From assembly GCF_029227915.1 (NCBI RefSeq), contig NC_079876.1, positions 312,001 through 376,000 on the forward strand: DNA of 64,000 nt. Reading direction: 5' to 3'. The stretch comes from Hydractinia symbiolongicarpus (Eukaryota; Cnidaria; Hydrozoa; Anthoathecata; Hydractiniidae). A program made the translations under genes and the position numbers. The first letter of the stretch is position 1. Each line of letters begins with the position of its first letter. The notes beneath the pieces are model-generated. The model was not told the DNA's origin. It searched no databases and was given only the letters and a program-made list of their open reading frames with translations. This document shows, in pieces, positions 10,336 to 23,437 of this stretch.

Positions 10336-12562
10336 GGGAAATGAGTTTACTCCCTGGGTACTTTCTTTGTATACTTTCGACTATACGGGCCGAGTCCGGG
10401 ATTTACGGGAAGTCGCGGGTTTTCGTTTGCCGGCGATTAAACCTCTTTTATTCAGCGTCTCATCAAAAATGAAAACATTTTTAAAAACTACAAGTCTCAT
10501 GGGCTTTAGTGGTGAAATAATAATTTAAAAAATCGTTCGGGAAATGAGTTTACACACTGGGTATTTTCTTTGTATACTTTTGACTATACGGGCCGAGTCC
10601 GGGATTTACGGGAAATCGCGGGTTTTCGTTTGCCGGCGATTAAACATCTTTTATTCAGCGTTTCATCAAAAATGAAAACATTTTTAAAAACTACAAGTCT
10701 CATGGGCTTTAGTGGTGAAATATTAAAAAATCGTTCGGGAAATGCGTTTACACCCTGGGTACTTTCTTTGTATACTTTTGACTATACGGGCCGAGTCCGG
10801 GATTTACGGGAAATCGCAGGTTTTCGTTTGCCGGCGATTAAACTTCTTTTATTCAGCGTCTCATCAAAAATAAAAACATTTTTAAAAACTACAAGTCTCA
10901 TGGGCTTTAGTGGTGAAATAATAATTTAAAAAATCGTTCGGGAAATGAGTTTACACACTGGGTACTTTCTTTGTATACTTTTGACTATACGGGCCGAGTC
11001 CGGGATTTACGGGAAATCGCGGGTTTTCGTTTGCCGGCGATTAAACATCTTTTATTCAGCGTTTCATCAAAAATGAAAACATTTTTAAAAACTACAAGTC
11101 TCATGGGCTTTAGTGGTGAAATAATAATTTAAAAAATCGTTCGGGAAATGCGTTTACACCCTGGGTACTTTCTTTGTATACTTTTGACTATACGGGCCGA
11201 GTCCGGGATTTACGGGAAATCGCAGGTTTTCGTTTGCCGGCGATTAAACTTCTTTTATTCAGCGTCTCATCAAAAATGAAAACATTTTTAAAAACTACAA
11301 GTCTCATGCGTTTTAGTGGTGAAAAAATAATTTAAGAATTCGTTCGGGAAATGAGTTTACACACTGGGTACTTTCTTTGTATACTTTTGACTATACGGGC
11401 CGAGTCCGGGATTTACGGGAAATCGCGGGTTTTCGTTTGCCGGCGATTAAACATCTTTTATTCAGCGTTTCATCAAAAATAAAAACATTTTTAAAAACTA
11501 AAAGTCTCATGCGTTTTAGTGGTGAAAAAATAATTTAAAAATTCGTTCGGGAAATAAGTTTACTCACTTGGTACTTTCCGTGTATACTTTTGACTATACG
11601 GGCCGAGTCCGGGATTTACGGGAAATCGCAAGTTTTCGTTTGCCGTCGATTAAACTTCTTATATTCAGCGTCTCATCAAAAATGAAAACATATCTGAAAA
11701 CTACAAGTCTCATGCGTTTTAGTGGTGAAAAAATAATTTAAAAATTCGTTCGGGAAATGAGTTTACTCACTGGGTACTTTCCTTGTATACTTTTAATTAT
11801 ACGGGCCGAGTCCGGGATTTACGGGAAATCGCAGGTTTTCGTTTGCCGGCGATTAAACTTCTTTTATTCAGCGTCTCATCAAAAATGAAAACATTTTTAA
11901 AAACTACAAGTCTCATGGGCCTTAGTGGTGAAATAATAATTTAAAAAATCGTTTGGGAAATGAGTTTACTCCCTGGGTACTTTCTTTGTATACTTTTGAC
12001 TATACGGGCCGAGTCCGGGATTTACGGGAAATCGCAGATTTTCGTTTGGCGGCGATTAAACTTCTTTTATTCAGCGTCTCATCAAAAATGAAAACATTTT
12101 TGAAAACTACAAGTCTCATGCGTTTTAGTGGTGAAAAAATAATTTAAAAAATCGTTCGGGAAATGAGTTTACACCCTGGGTACTTTCTTTGTATACTTTT
12201 GACTATAAGGACCGAGTCCGGGATTTACGGGAAATCGCAGGTTTTCGTTTGCCGGCGATTAAACTTCTTTTTTTCAGCGTCTCATCAAAAATGAAAACAT
12301 TTTTAAAAACTACAAGTCTCATGCGTTTTGGTGGTGAAAAAATAATTTAAAAATTCGTTCGGGAAATAAGTTTACTCACTGGGTACTTTCCTTGTATACT
12401 TTTGACTATACGGGCCGAGTCCGGGATTTACGGGAAGTCGCAGGTTTTCGTTTGCCGGCGATTAAACTTCTTATATTCAGCGTCTCATCAAAAATCAAAA
12501 CATTTTTGAAAATACAAGTCTCATGCGTTTTAGTGGTGAAAAAATAATTTAAAAAATCGTTC
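10336..12562 (+). repeat. 12-mer duplicate, copy 2, shortened to 2227 bp
   Basis: This repeats 7901-10335 with two changes. A 5-bp deletion in the A/T-rich tail near 10722 shortens one monomer to 198 bp. One whole monomer is missing at about 11490, where an aaataaaaac copy joins an aaaactaaaag copy. The rare marks of copy 1 appear at 10559, 11334, 11569, 12047 and 12208. The 198-bp monomer is a multiple of three, which lets one reading frame of 119 codons (10570-10929) run through two monomers; this is a side effect and not a gene. Confidence 0.87.
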
Positions 12563-15500
12563 GGGAAATGAGTTTACACCCTGGGTACTTTCTTTGTATA
12601 CTTTTGACTATAAGGGCCGAGTCCGGGCTTTACGGGAAGTCGCAGGTTTTCGTTTGCTGGCGATTAAACTTCTTTTTTTCAGCGTCTCATCAAAAATGAA
12701 AACATTTTTAAAAACTACAAGTCTCATGCGTTTTAGTGGTGAAAAAATAATTTAAAAATTCGTTCGGGAAATAAGTTTACTCACTGGGTACTTTCCTTGT
12801 ATACTTTTGACTATACGGGCCGAGTCCGGGATTTACGGGAAGTCGCAGGTTTTCGTTTGCCGGCGATTAAACTTCTTATATTCAGCGTCTCATCAAAAAT
12901 GAAAACATTTTTGAAAACTACAAGTCTCATGCGTTTTAGTGGTGAAAAAATAATTTAAAAAATCGTTCGGGAAATGAGTTTACACCCTGGGTACTTTCTT
13001 GGTATACTTTTGACTATACGGGCCGAGGTCAGGATTTACGGGAAATCGCAGGTTTTCGTTTGCCGGCGATTAAACTTCTTTTATTCAGCGTCTCATTAAA
13101 AATAAAAACATTTTTGAAAACTACAAGTCTCATGCGTTTTAGTGGTGAAAAAATAATTTAAAAAATCGTTCGGGAAATGAGTTTACACCCTGGGTACTTT
13201 CTTTGTATACTTTTGACTATACGGGCCGAGTCCGGGATTTACGGGAAATCGCAGGTTTTCGTTTGCCGGCGATTAAACTTCTTTTATTTAGCGTCTAATC
13301 AAAAATAAAAACATTTTTGAAAACTACAAAACCCATGGGCTTTAGTGGTGAAATAATAAGTTAAAAAATCGTTTGGGAAATGAGTTTACTCCCTGGGTAC
13401 TTTCTTTGTATACTTTTGACTATACGGGCCGAGGCCAGAATTTACGGGAAATCGCGGGTTTTCGTTTGCCGGCGATTAAACTTCTTTTATTCAGCGTCTC
13501 ATCAAAAATGAAAACATTTTTAAAAGCTACAAGTCTTATGCGTTTTAGTGGTGAAAAAATAATTTAAAAAATCGTTCTGGAAATGAGTTTACTCCCTGGG
13601 TACCTTCTTTGTATACTTTTGACTATACGGGCCGAGTCCGGGATTTACGGGAAATCGCAGGTTTTCGTTTGCCGGCGATTAAACTTCTTTTATTCAGCGT
13701 CTCATCAAAAATGAAAACATTTTTGAAAACTACAAGTCTCATGGGTTTTAGTGGTGAAAAAATAATTTAAAAAATCGTTCGGGAAATGAGTTTACACCCT
13801 GGGTACTTTCTTTGTATACTTTATACTATACGGGCCGAGTCCGGGATTTACGGGAAATCGCAGGTTTTCCTTTGCCGGCGATTAAACTTCTTTTATTCAG
13901 CGTCTCATCAAAAATGAAAACATTTTTGAAAACTACAAGTCCCATGGGCTTTAGTGGTGAAATAATAATTTTAAAAATCGTTTGGGAAATGAGTTAACTC
14001 CCTGGGTACTTTCTTTGTATACTTTTGACTATACGGGCCGAGGTCAGGATTTACGGGAAATCGCAGGTTTTCGTTTGCCGGCGATTAAACTTCTTTTATT
14101 CAGCGTCTCATTAAAAATGAAAACATTTCTGAAAACTACAAGTCTCATGCGTTTTAGTGGTGAAAAAAAAATTTAAAAAATCGTTCGGGAAATGAGTTTA
14201 CTCCCTGGGTACTTTCTTTGTATACATTCGACTATACGGGCCGGGTCCAGGATTTACGGGAAATCGCAGGTTTTCGTTTGCCGGCGATAAAACTTCTTTT
14301 ATTCAGCGTCTCAACAAAAATAAAAACATTTTTGAAAACTACAAGTCTCATGCGTTTTAGTGGTGAGAAAATAATTAAAACAATCGTTCGGGAAATGAGT
14401 TTACTCCCTGGGTACTTTCTTTGAATACTTTTGACTATGCGGGCCGAGTCCGGGATTTACGGGAAATCGCGGGTTTTCCTTTGCCGGCGATTAAACCACT
14501 TTCATTAAGCGTCTCATCAAAAATGAAAACATTTCTGAAAACTACAAGTCTCATGCGTTTTAGTGGTGAAAAAATAATTTAAAAATTCGTTCGGGAAATG
14601 AGTTTACTCACTGGGTACTTTCCTTGTATACTTTTAACTATACGGGCCGAGTCCGGGATTTACGGAAATCGCGGGTTTTCGTTTGCCGGCGATTAACATC
14701 TTTTATTCAGCGTCTCATCGAAAATGAAAACATTTTTAAAAACTACAAGTCTCATGGGCTTTAGTGGTGAAATAATAATTTAAAAAATCGTTTGGGAAAT
14801 GGGTTTACTCACAGGGTACTTTCTTTGTATACATTCGACTATACGGGCCAAGCCGGGGATTTACGGGAAATCGCAGGTTTTCGTTTGCCAGCGATTAAAC
14901 CACTTTCATTAAGCGTCTCATTAAAAATGAAAACATTTTTGAAAACTACAAGTCTCATGCGTTTTAGTGGTGAAAAAATAATTTAAAAAATCGTTCGGGA
15001 AATGAGTTTACACCCTGGGTACTTTCTTTGTATACTTTTGACTATACGGGCCGAGTCCGGGATTTACGGGAAATCGCAGGTTTTCGTTTGCCGGCGATTA
15101 AACTTATTTTATTTAGCGTCTAATCAAAAATAAAAACATTTTTGAAAACTACAAGTCCCATGGGCTTTAGTGGTGAAATAATAATTTAAAAAATCGTTTG
15201 GGAAATGAGTTTACTCCCTGGGTACTTTCTTTGTATACTTTTGACTATACGGGCCAAGCCGGGATTTACGGGAAATCGCGGGTTTTCGTTTGCCGGCGAT
15301 TAAACTTCTTTTATTCAGCGTCTCATCAAAAATGAAAACATTTTTAAAAGCTACAAGTCTTATTTGTTTTAGTGGTGAAAAAATAATTTAAAAAATCGTT
15401 CTGGAAATGAGTTTACTCCCTGGGTACTTTCTTTGTATACATTGGACTATACGGGCCGAGTCCAGGATTTACGGGAAATCGCAGGTTTTCGTTTGCCGGC

Positions 15501-16010
15501 GATTAAACTTCTTTTATTCAGCGTCTCATCAAAAATGAAAATATTTTTGAAAACTACAAGTCTCATGCGTTTTAGTGGTGAAAAAAAAATTTAAAAAATC
15601 GTTCGGGAAATGAGTTTACTCCCTGGGTACTTTCTTTGTATACTTTTGACTATGCGGGCCGAGTCTGGGATTTACGGGAAATCGCGGGTTTTCCTTTGCC
15701 GGCGATTAAACCACTTTCATTAAGCGTCTCATCAAAAATGAAAACATTTCTGAAAACTACAAGTCTCATGCGTTTTAGTGGTGAAGAAATAATTTAAAAA
15801 TTCGTTCGGGAAATGAGTTTACTCACTGGGTACTTTCCTTGTATACTTTTGACTATACGGGCCGAGTCCGGGATTTACGGGAAATCGCGGGTTTTCGTTT
15901 GCCGGCGATTAAACTTCTTTTATTCAGCGTCTCATCAAAAATGAAAACATTTTTAAAAACTACAAGTCTCATGGGCTTTAGTGGTGAAATAATAATTTAA
16001 AAAATCGTCC

Positions 16011-16191
16011 GGGAAATGAGTTTACACCCTGGGTAATTTCTTTGTATACTTTTGACTATAGGAAATCGCAGGTTTTCGTTTGCCGGCGATTAAACTTCTT
16101 TTATTCAGCGTCTCATCAAAAATAAAAACATTTTTGAAAACTACAAGTCTCATGCGTTTTAGTGGTGAAAAAATAATTTAAAAAATCGTTC
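16011..16191 (+). repeat. 181-bp deletion monomer (first of about 34 copies)
   Basis: The full-length gactatacgggcc...ttacgggaaatc is shortened to gactataggaaatc, an exact 22-bp loss that removes the first two CGGG motifs and truncates the third. I count about 34 copies, with the shortened junction near 16061, 16647, 16828, 17414, 17797, 18385, 18566, 19153, 19536, 20124, 21929, 22718, 23102, 24909, 25698, 26082, 26669, 26850, 27233, 27820, 28002, 28588, 28972, 29761, 30148, 30732, 31119, 31705, 32089, 32676, 32857, 33444, 33828 and 34413. The identical junction implies one deletion event followed by spread. No clear microhomology is visible at the ends. Confidence 0.93.
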
Positions 16192-16959
16192 GGGAAATGA
16201 GTTTACTCCCTGGGTACTTTCTTTGTATACTTTTGACTATGCGGGCCGAGTCCGGGATTTACGGGAAATCGCGGGTTTTCCTTTGCCGGCGATTAAACCA
16301 CTTTCATTAAGCGTCTCATCAAAAGTGAAAACATTTCTGAAAACTACAAGTCTCATGCGTTTTAGTGGTGAAAAAATAATTTAAAAATTCGTTCGGGAAA
16401 TGAGTTTACTCACTGGGTACTTTCCTTGTATACTTTTGACTATACGGGCCGAGTCCGGGATTTACGGAAAGTTGCGGGTTTTCGTTTGCCGGCGATTAAA
16501 CTTCTTTTATTCAGCGTCTCATCAAAAATGAAAACATTTTTAAAAACTACAAGTCTCATGGGCTTTAGTGGTGAAATAATAATTTAAAAAATCGTTCGGG
16601 AAATGAGTTTACACCCTGGGTAATTTCTTTGTATACTTTTGACTATAGGAAATCGCAGGTTTTCGTTTGCCGGCGATTAAACTTCTTTTATTCAGCGTCT
16701 CATCAAAAATGAAAACATTTTTAAAAACTGCAAGTCTCATGGGCTTTAGTGGTGAAATAATAATTTAAAAAATCGTTCGGGAAATGAGTTTACACCCTGG
16801 GTACTTTCTTTGTATACTTTTGACTATAGGAAATCGCAGGTTTTCGTTTGCCGGCGATTAAACTTCTTTTATTCAGCGTCTCATCAAAAATAAAAACATT
16901 TTTGAAAACTACAAGTCTCATGCGTTTTAGTGGTGAAAAAATAATTTAAAAAATCGTTC

Positions 16960-18697
16960 GGGAAATGAGTTTACTCCCTGGGTACTTTCTTTGTATACTT
17001 TTGACTATGCGGGCCGAGTCTGGGATTTACGGGAAATCGCGGGTTTTCCTTTGCCGGCGATTAAACCACTTTCATTAAGCGTCTCATCAAAAATGAAAAC
17101 ATTTCTGAAAACTACAAGTCTCATGCGTTTTAGTGGTGAAAAAATAATTTAAAAATTCGTTCGGGAAATGAGTTTACTCACTGGGTACTTTCCTTGTATA
17201 CTTTTGACTATACGGGCCGAGTCCGGGATTTACGGAAAGTTGCGGGTTTTCGTTTGCCGGCGATTAAACTTCTTTTATTCAGCGTCTCATCAAAAATGAA
17301 AACATTTTTAAAAACTACAAGTCTCATGGGCTTTAGTGGTGAAATAATAATTTAAAAAATCGTCCGGGAAATGAGTTTACACCCTGGGTAATTTCTTTCT
17401 ATACTTTTGACTATAGGAAATCGCAGGTTTTCGTTTGCCGGCGATTAAACTTCTTTTATTCAGCGTCTCATCAAAAATAAAAACATTTTTGAAAACTACA
17501 AGTCTCATGCGTTTTAGTGGTGAAAAAATAATTTAAAAAATTGTTCGGGAAATGAGTTTACTCCCTGGGTACTTTCTTTGTATACTTTTGACTATGCGGG
17601 CCGAGTCCGGGATTTACGGGAAATCGCGGGTTTTCCTTTGCCGGCGATTAAACCACTTTCATTAAGCGTCTCATCAAAAATGGAAACATTTCTGAAAACT
17701 ACAAGTCTCATGGGCTTTAGTGGTGAAATAATAATTTAAAAAATCGTTCGGGAAATGAGTTTACACCCTGGGTACTTTCTTTGTATACTTTTGACTATAG
17801 GAAATCGCAGGTTTTCGTTTGCCGGCGATTAAACTTCTTTTATTCAGCGTCTCATCAAAAATAAAAACATTTTTGAAAACTACAAGTCTCATGCGTTTTA
17901 GTGGTGAAAAAATAATTTAAAAAATCGTTCGGGAAATGAGTTTACTCCCTGGGTACTTTCTTTGTATACTTTTGACTATGCGGGCCGAGTCTGGGATTTA
18001 CGGGAAATCGCGGGTTTTCCTTTGCCGGCGATTAAACCACTTTCATTAAGCGTCTCATCAAAAATGAAAACATTTCTGAAAACTACAAGTCTCATGCGTT
18101 TTAGTGGTGAAAAAATAATTTAAAAATTCGTTCGGGAAATGAGTTTACTCACTGGGTACTTTCCTTGTATACTTTTGACTATACGGGCCGAGTCCGGGAT
18201 TTACGGAAAGTTGCGGGTTTTCGTTTGCCGGCGATTAAACTTCTTTTATCAGCGTCTCATCAAAAATGAAAACATTTTTAAAAACTACAAGTCTCATGGG
18301 CTTTAGTGGTGAAATAATAATTTAAAAAATCGTTCGGGAAATGAGTTTACACCCTGGGTAATTTCTTTGTATACTTTTGACTATAGGAAATCGCAGGTTT
18401 TCGTTTGCCGGCGATTAAACTTCTTTTATTCAGCGTCTCATCAAAAATGAAAACATTTTTAAAAACTGCAAGTCTCATGGGCTTTAGTGGTGAAATAATA
18501 ATTTAAAAAATCGTTCGGGAAATGAGTTTACACCCTGGGTAATTTCTTTGTATACTTTTGACTATAGGAAATCGCAGGTTTTCGTTTGCCGGCGATTAAA
18601 CTTCTTTTATTCAGCGTCTCATCAAAAATAAAAACATTTTTGAAAACTACAAGTCTCATGCGTTTTAGTGGTGAAAAAACAATTTAAAAAATCGTTC
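16960..18697 (+). repeat. 9-unit HOR (1739 bp), copy 1
   Basis: The unit order is G, S, short, G, short, G, S, short, short: five 203-bp and four 181-bp monomers, 1739 bp in total. This copy is 1738 bp because of a 1-bp deletion (tttatcagcg) near 18249. The second G carries the atggaaac variant, which marks its position in the HOR. The unit returns at 18698. Confidence 0.88.
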
Positions 18698-20255
18698 GGG
18701 AAATGAGTTTACTCCCTGGGTACTTTCTTTGTATACTTTTGACTATGCGGGCCGAGTCTGGGATTTACGGGAAATCGCGGGTTTTCCTTTGCCGGCGATT
18801 AAACCACTTTCATTAAGCGTCTCATCAAAAATGAAAAAATTTCTGAAAACTACAAGTCTCATGCGTTTTAGTGGTGAAAAAATAATTTAAAAATTCGTTC
18901 GGGAAATGAGTTTACTCACTGGGTACTTTCCTTGTATACTTTTGACTATACGGGCCGAGTCCGGGATTTACGGAAAGTTGCGGGTTTTCGTTTGTCGGCG
19001 ATTAAACTTCTTTTATTCAGCGTCTCATCAAAAATGAAAACATTTTTAAAAACTACAAGTCTCATGGGCTTTAGTGGTGAAATAATAATTTAAAAAATCG
19101 TCCGGGAAATGAGTTTACACCCTGGGTAATTTCTTTCTATACTTTTGACTATAGGAAATCGCAGGTTTTTGTTTGCCGGCGATTAAACTTCTTTTATTCA
19201 GCGTCTCATCAAAAATAAAAACATTTTTGAAAACTACAAGTCTCATGCGTTTTAGTGGTGAAAAAATAATTTAAAAAATTGTTCGGGAAATGAGTTTACT
19301 CCCTGGGTACTTTCTTTGTATACTTTTGACTATGCGGGCCGAGTCCGGGATTTACGGGAAATCGCGGGTTTTCCTTTGCCGGCGATTAAACCACTTTCAT
19401 TAAGCGTCTCATCAAAAATGGAAATATTTCTGAAAACTACAAGTCTCATGGGCTTTAGTGGTGAAATAATAATTTAAAAAATCGTTCGGGAAATGAGTTT
19501 ACACCCTGGGTACTTTCTTTGTATACTTTTGACTATAGGAAATCGCAGGTTTTCGTTTGCCGGCGATTAAACTTCTTTTATTCAGCGTCTCATCAAAAAT
19601 AAAAACATTTTTGAAAACTACAAGTCTCATGCGTTTTAGTGGTGAAAAAATAATTTAAAAAATCGTTCGGGAAATGAGTTTACTCCCTGGGTACTTTCTT
19701 TGTATACTTTTGACTATGCGGGCCGAGTCTGGGATTTACGGGAAATCGCGGGTTTTCCTTTGCCGGCGATTAAACCACTTTCATTAAGCGTCTCATCAAA
19801 AATGAAAACATTTCTGAAAACTACAAGTCTCATGCGTTTTAGTGGTGAAAAAATAATTTAAAAATTCGTTCGGGAAATGAGTTTACTCACTGGGTACTTT
19901 CCTTGTATACTTTTGACTATACGGGCCGAGTCCGGGATTTACGGAAAGTTGCGGGTTTTCGTTTGCTGGCGATTAAACTTCTCTTATTCAGCGTCTCATC
20001 AAAAATGAAAACATTTTTAAAAACTACAAGTCTCATGGGCTTTAGTGGTGAAATAATAATTTAAAAAATCGTTCGGGAAATGAGTTTACACCCTGGGTAA
20101 TTTCTTTCTATACTTTTGACTATAGGAAATCGCAGGTTTTCGTTTGCCGGCGATTAAACTTCTTTTATTCAGCGTCTCATCAAAAATAAAAACATTTTTG
20201 AAAACTACAAGTCTCATGCGTTTTAGTGGTGAAAAAATAATTTAAAAAATTGTTC
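18698..20255 (+). repeat. 9-unit HOR, copy 2 (first eight units)
   Basis: This matches copy 1 at an offset of 1738 bp through eight units (1558 bp). The ninth, short unit is replaced by an atggaaac-bearing G monomer (20256-20458) that leads into the 15-mer. Private changes include aacaattt near 18680, tttgtcggcg near 18992 and caggtttttg near 19162. Confidence 0.85.
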
Positions 20256-20458
20256 GGGAAATGAGTTTACTCCCTGGGTACTTTCTTTGTATACTTTTGA
20301 CTATGCGGGCCGAGTCCGGGATTTACGGGAAATCGCGGGTTTTCCTTTGCCGGCGATTAAACCACTTTCATTAAGCGTCTCATCAAAAATGGAAACATTT
20401 CTGAAAACTACAAGTCTCATGCGTTTTAGTGGTGAAAAAATAATTTAAAAATTCGTTC

Positions 20459-23437
20459 GGGAAATGAGTTTACTCACTGGGTGCTTTCCTTGTATACTTT
20501 TAACTATACGGGCCGAGTCCGGGATTTACGGGAAATCGCGGGTTTTCGTTTGCCGGCGATTAAATATATTTTATTCAGCGTCTCATCAAAAATGAAAACA
20601 TTTTTAAAAACTACAAGTCTCATGGGCTTTAGTGGTGAAATAATAATTTAAAAAATCGTTTGGGAAATGAGTTTACTCCCTGGGTACTTTCTTTGTATAC
20701 TTTTGAGTATACGGGCCGAGTCCAGGATTTACAGGAAATCGCAGGTTTTCGTTTGCCGGCAATTAAACTTCTTTTATTCAGCGTCTCATCAAAAATGAAA
20801 ACATTTTTGAAAACTACAAGTCTCATGCGTTTTAGTGGTGAAAAAATAATTTAAAAAATCGTTCGGGAAATGCGTTTACTCACTGGGTACTTTTTTTGTA
20901 TACTTTTGACTATACGAGCCGAGTCCGGGATTTACGGGAAATCGCAGGTTTTCGTTTGCCGGCGATTAAACTTCTTTTATTCAGCGTCTCATCAAAAATG
21001 AAAACATTTCTGAAAACTACAAGTCTCATGCGTTATAGTGGTGAAAAAATAATTTAAAAATTCGTTCGGGAAATGAGTTTACTCACTGGGTACTTTCCTT
21101 GTATACTTTTAACTATACGGGCCGAGTCCGGGATTTACGGGAAATCGCGGGTTTTCGTTTGCCGGCGATTAACATCTTTTATTCAGCGTCTCATCGAAAA
21201 TGAAAACATTTTCAAAAACTACAAGTCTCATGGGCTTTAGTGGTGAAATAATAATTTAAAAAATCGTTTGGGAAATGAGTTTACTCCCTGGGTACTTTCT
21301 TTGTATACATTTGACTATACGGGCCGAGTCCGGGCTTTACGGGAAATCGCAGGTTTTCGTTTGCCGGCGATTAAACTTCTTTTATCCAGCGTCTCATCAA
21401 AAATGAAAACATTTTTGAAAACTACAAAGTGTCATGCGTTTTAGTGGTGAAAAGATAATTTAAAAAATGGTTTTGGAAATGGGTTTACTCACAGGGTACT
21501 TTCTTTGTATACATTCGACTATACGGGCCAAGCCCGGGATTTACGGGAAATCGCGGGTTTTCGTTTGCCAGCGATTAAACCACTTTCATTAAGCGTCTCA
21601 TCAAAAATGAAAACATTTCTAAAAACTACAAGTCTCATGCGTTTTAGTGGTGAAAAAATAATTTAAAAAATCGTTCGGGAAATGAGTTTACTCACTGGGT
21701 ACTTTGCTTGTATACTTTTAACTATACGGGCCGAGTCCGGGATTTACGGGAAATCGCGGGTTTTCGTTTGCCGGCGATTAAACTTCTTTTATTCAGCGTC
21801 TCATCAAAAATGAAAACATTTTTAAAAACTGCAAGTCTCATGGGCTTTAGTGGTGAAATAATAATTTAAAAAATCGTTCGGGAAATGAGTTTACACCCTG
21901 GGTACTTTCTTTGTATACTTTTGACTATAGGAAATCGCAGGTTTTCGTTTGCCGGCGATTAAACTTCTTTTATTCAGCGTCTCATCAAAAATAAAAACAT
22001 TTTTGAAAACTACAAGTCTCATGCGTTTTAGTGGTGAAAAAATAATTTAAAAAATCGTTCGGGAAATGAGTTTAGTCCCTGGGTACTTTCTTTGTATACT
22101 TTTGACTATGCGGGCCGAGTCCGGGATTTACGGAAAGTTGCGGGTTTTCGTTTGCCGGCGATTAAACTTCTTTTATTCAGCGTCTCATCAAAAATGAAAA
22201 CATTTTTAAAAACTACAAGTCTCATGGGCTTTAGTGGTGAAATAATAATTTAAAAAATCGTTCGGGAAATGAGTTTACTCCCTGGGTACTTTCTTTGTAT
22301 ACTTTTGACTATGCGGGCCGAGTCCGGGATTTACGGGAAATCGCGGGTTTTCCTTTGCCGGCGATTAAACCACTTTCATTAAGCGTCTCATCAAAAATGA
22401 AAACATTTCTGAAAACTACAAGTCTCATGCGTTTTAGTGGTGAAAAAATAATTTAAAAATTCGTTCGGGAAATGAGTTTACTCACTGGGTACTTTCCTTG
22501 TATACTTTTGACTATACGGGCCGAGTCCGGGATTTACGGAAAGTTGCGGGTTTTCGTTTGCCGGCGATTAAACTTCTTTTATTCAGCGTCTCATCAAAAA
22601 TGAAAACATTTTTAAAAACTACATGTCTCATGGGCTTTAGTGGTGAAATAATAATTTAAAAAATCGTTCGGGAAATGAGTTTACACCCTGGGTACTTTCT
22701 TTGTATACTTTTGACTATAGGAAATCGCGGGTTTTCGTTTGCCGGCGATTAAACTTCTTTTATTCAGCGTCTCATCAAAAATGAAAAGAATTTTAAAAAC
22801 TAAAAGTCTCATGCGTTTTAGTGGTGAAAAAATAATTTAAAAATTCGTTCGGGAAATGAGTTTACTCACTGGGTACTTTGCTTGTATACTTTTAACTATA
22901 CGGGCCGAGTCCGGGATTTACGGGAAATCGCGGGTTTTCGTTTGCCGGCGATTAAACTTCTTTTATTCAGCGTCTCATCAAAAATGAAAACATTTTTAAA
23001 AACTGCAAGTCTCATGGGCTTTAGTGGTGAAATAATAATTTAAAAAATCGTTCGGGAAATGAGTTTACACCCTGGGTACTTTCTTTGTATACTTTTGACT
23101 ATAGGAAATCGCAGGTTTTCGTTTGCCGGCGATTAAACTTCTTTTATTCAGCGTCTCATCAAAAATAAAAACATTTTTGAAAACTACAAGTCTCATGCGT
23201 TTTAGTGGTGAAAAAATAATTTAAAAAATCGTTCGGGAAATGAGTTTACTCCCTGGGTACTTTCTTTGTATACTTTTGACTATGCGGGCCGAGTCCGGGA
23301 TTTACGGGAAATCGCGGGTTTTCCTTTGCCGGCGATTAAACCACTTTCATTAAGCGTCTCATCAAAAATGAAAACATTTCTGAAAACTACAAGTCTCATG
23401 CGTTTTAGTGGTGAAAAAATAATTTAAAATTTCGTTC
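20459..23437 (+). repeat. 15-unit HOR (2979 bp), copy 1
   Basis: Twelve 203-bp and three 181-bp monomers (12x203 + 3x181 = 2979). It opens with a three-monomer cassette (gggtgctttcc; gagtatacggg with tacaggaaa; gcgtttactcac with actttttttg). It also contains very rare variants such as ctacaaagtgtcatgcg near 21425, aaaatggttttggaaatggg near 21465 and cttgcttg-type changes (tactttgcttg near 21704). All of these recur 2979 bp downstream. Confidence 0.9.

Larger units (their letters stand above)
1..15604 (+). repeat. Domain A: full-length monomers with local multimer duplications
   Basis: Essentially all units are 203 bp apart from small indels. Recurring subtypes are recognised by the bases after gttta: ctccc, ctcac, cacc, cacac and the rarer caccccggg with gactagacggg. 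A ggcc-aagcccggg subtype with ccactttcattaag occurs at about 390, 4246, 6277 and 7292. A monomer with cctttgccgg and gactatgcggg, typical of domain B, first appears at about 14391. From about 12.6 to 15.6 kb the order of subtypes is irregular, with no clear HOR; I read this as a transition zone. No gene is present. Confidence 0.85.

Noticed and set aside
20629-20826. Minus-strand frames of 65-73 codons (starting MRLVVFKNVFIFDET)
   Set aside because: They are the reverse complement of the same conserved monomer region, appear wherever the upstream stop is lost by a variant, and have no independent support.
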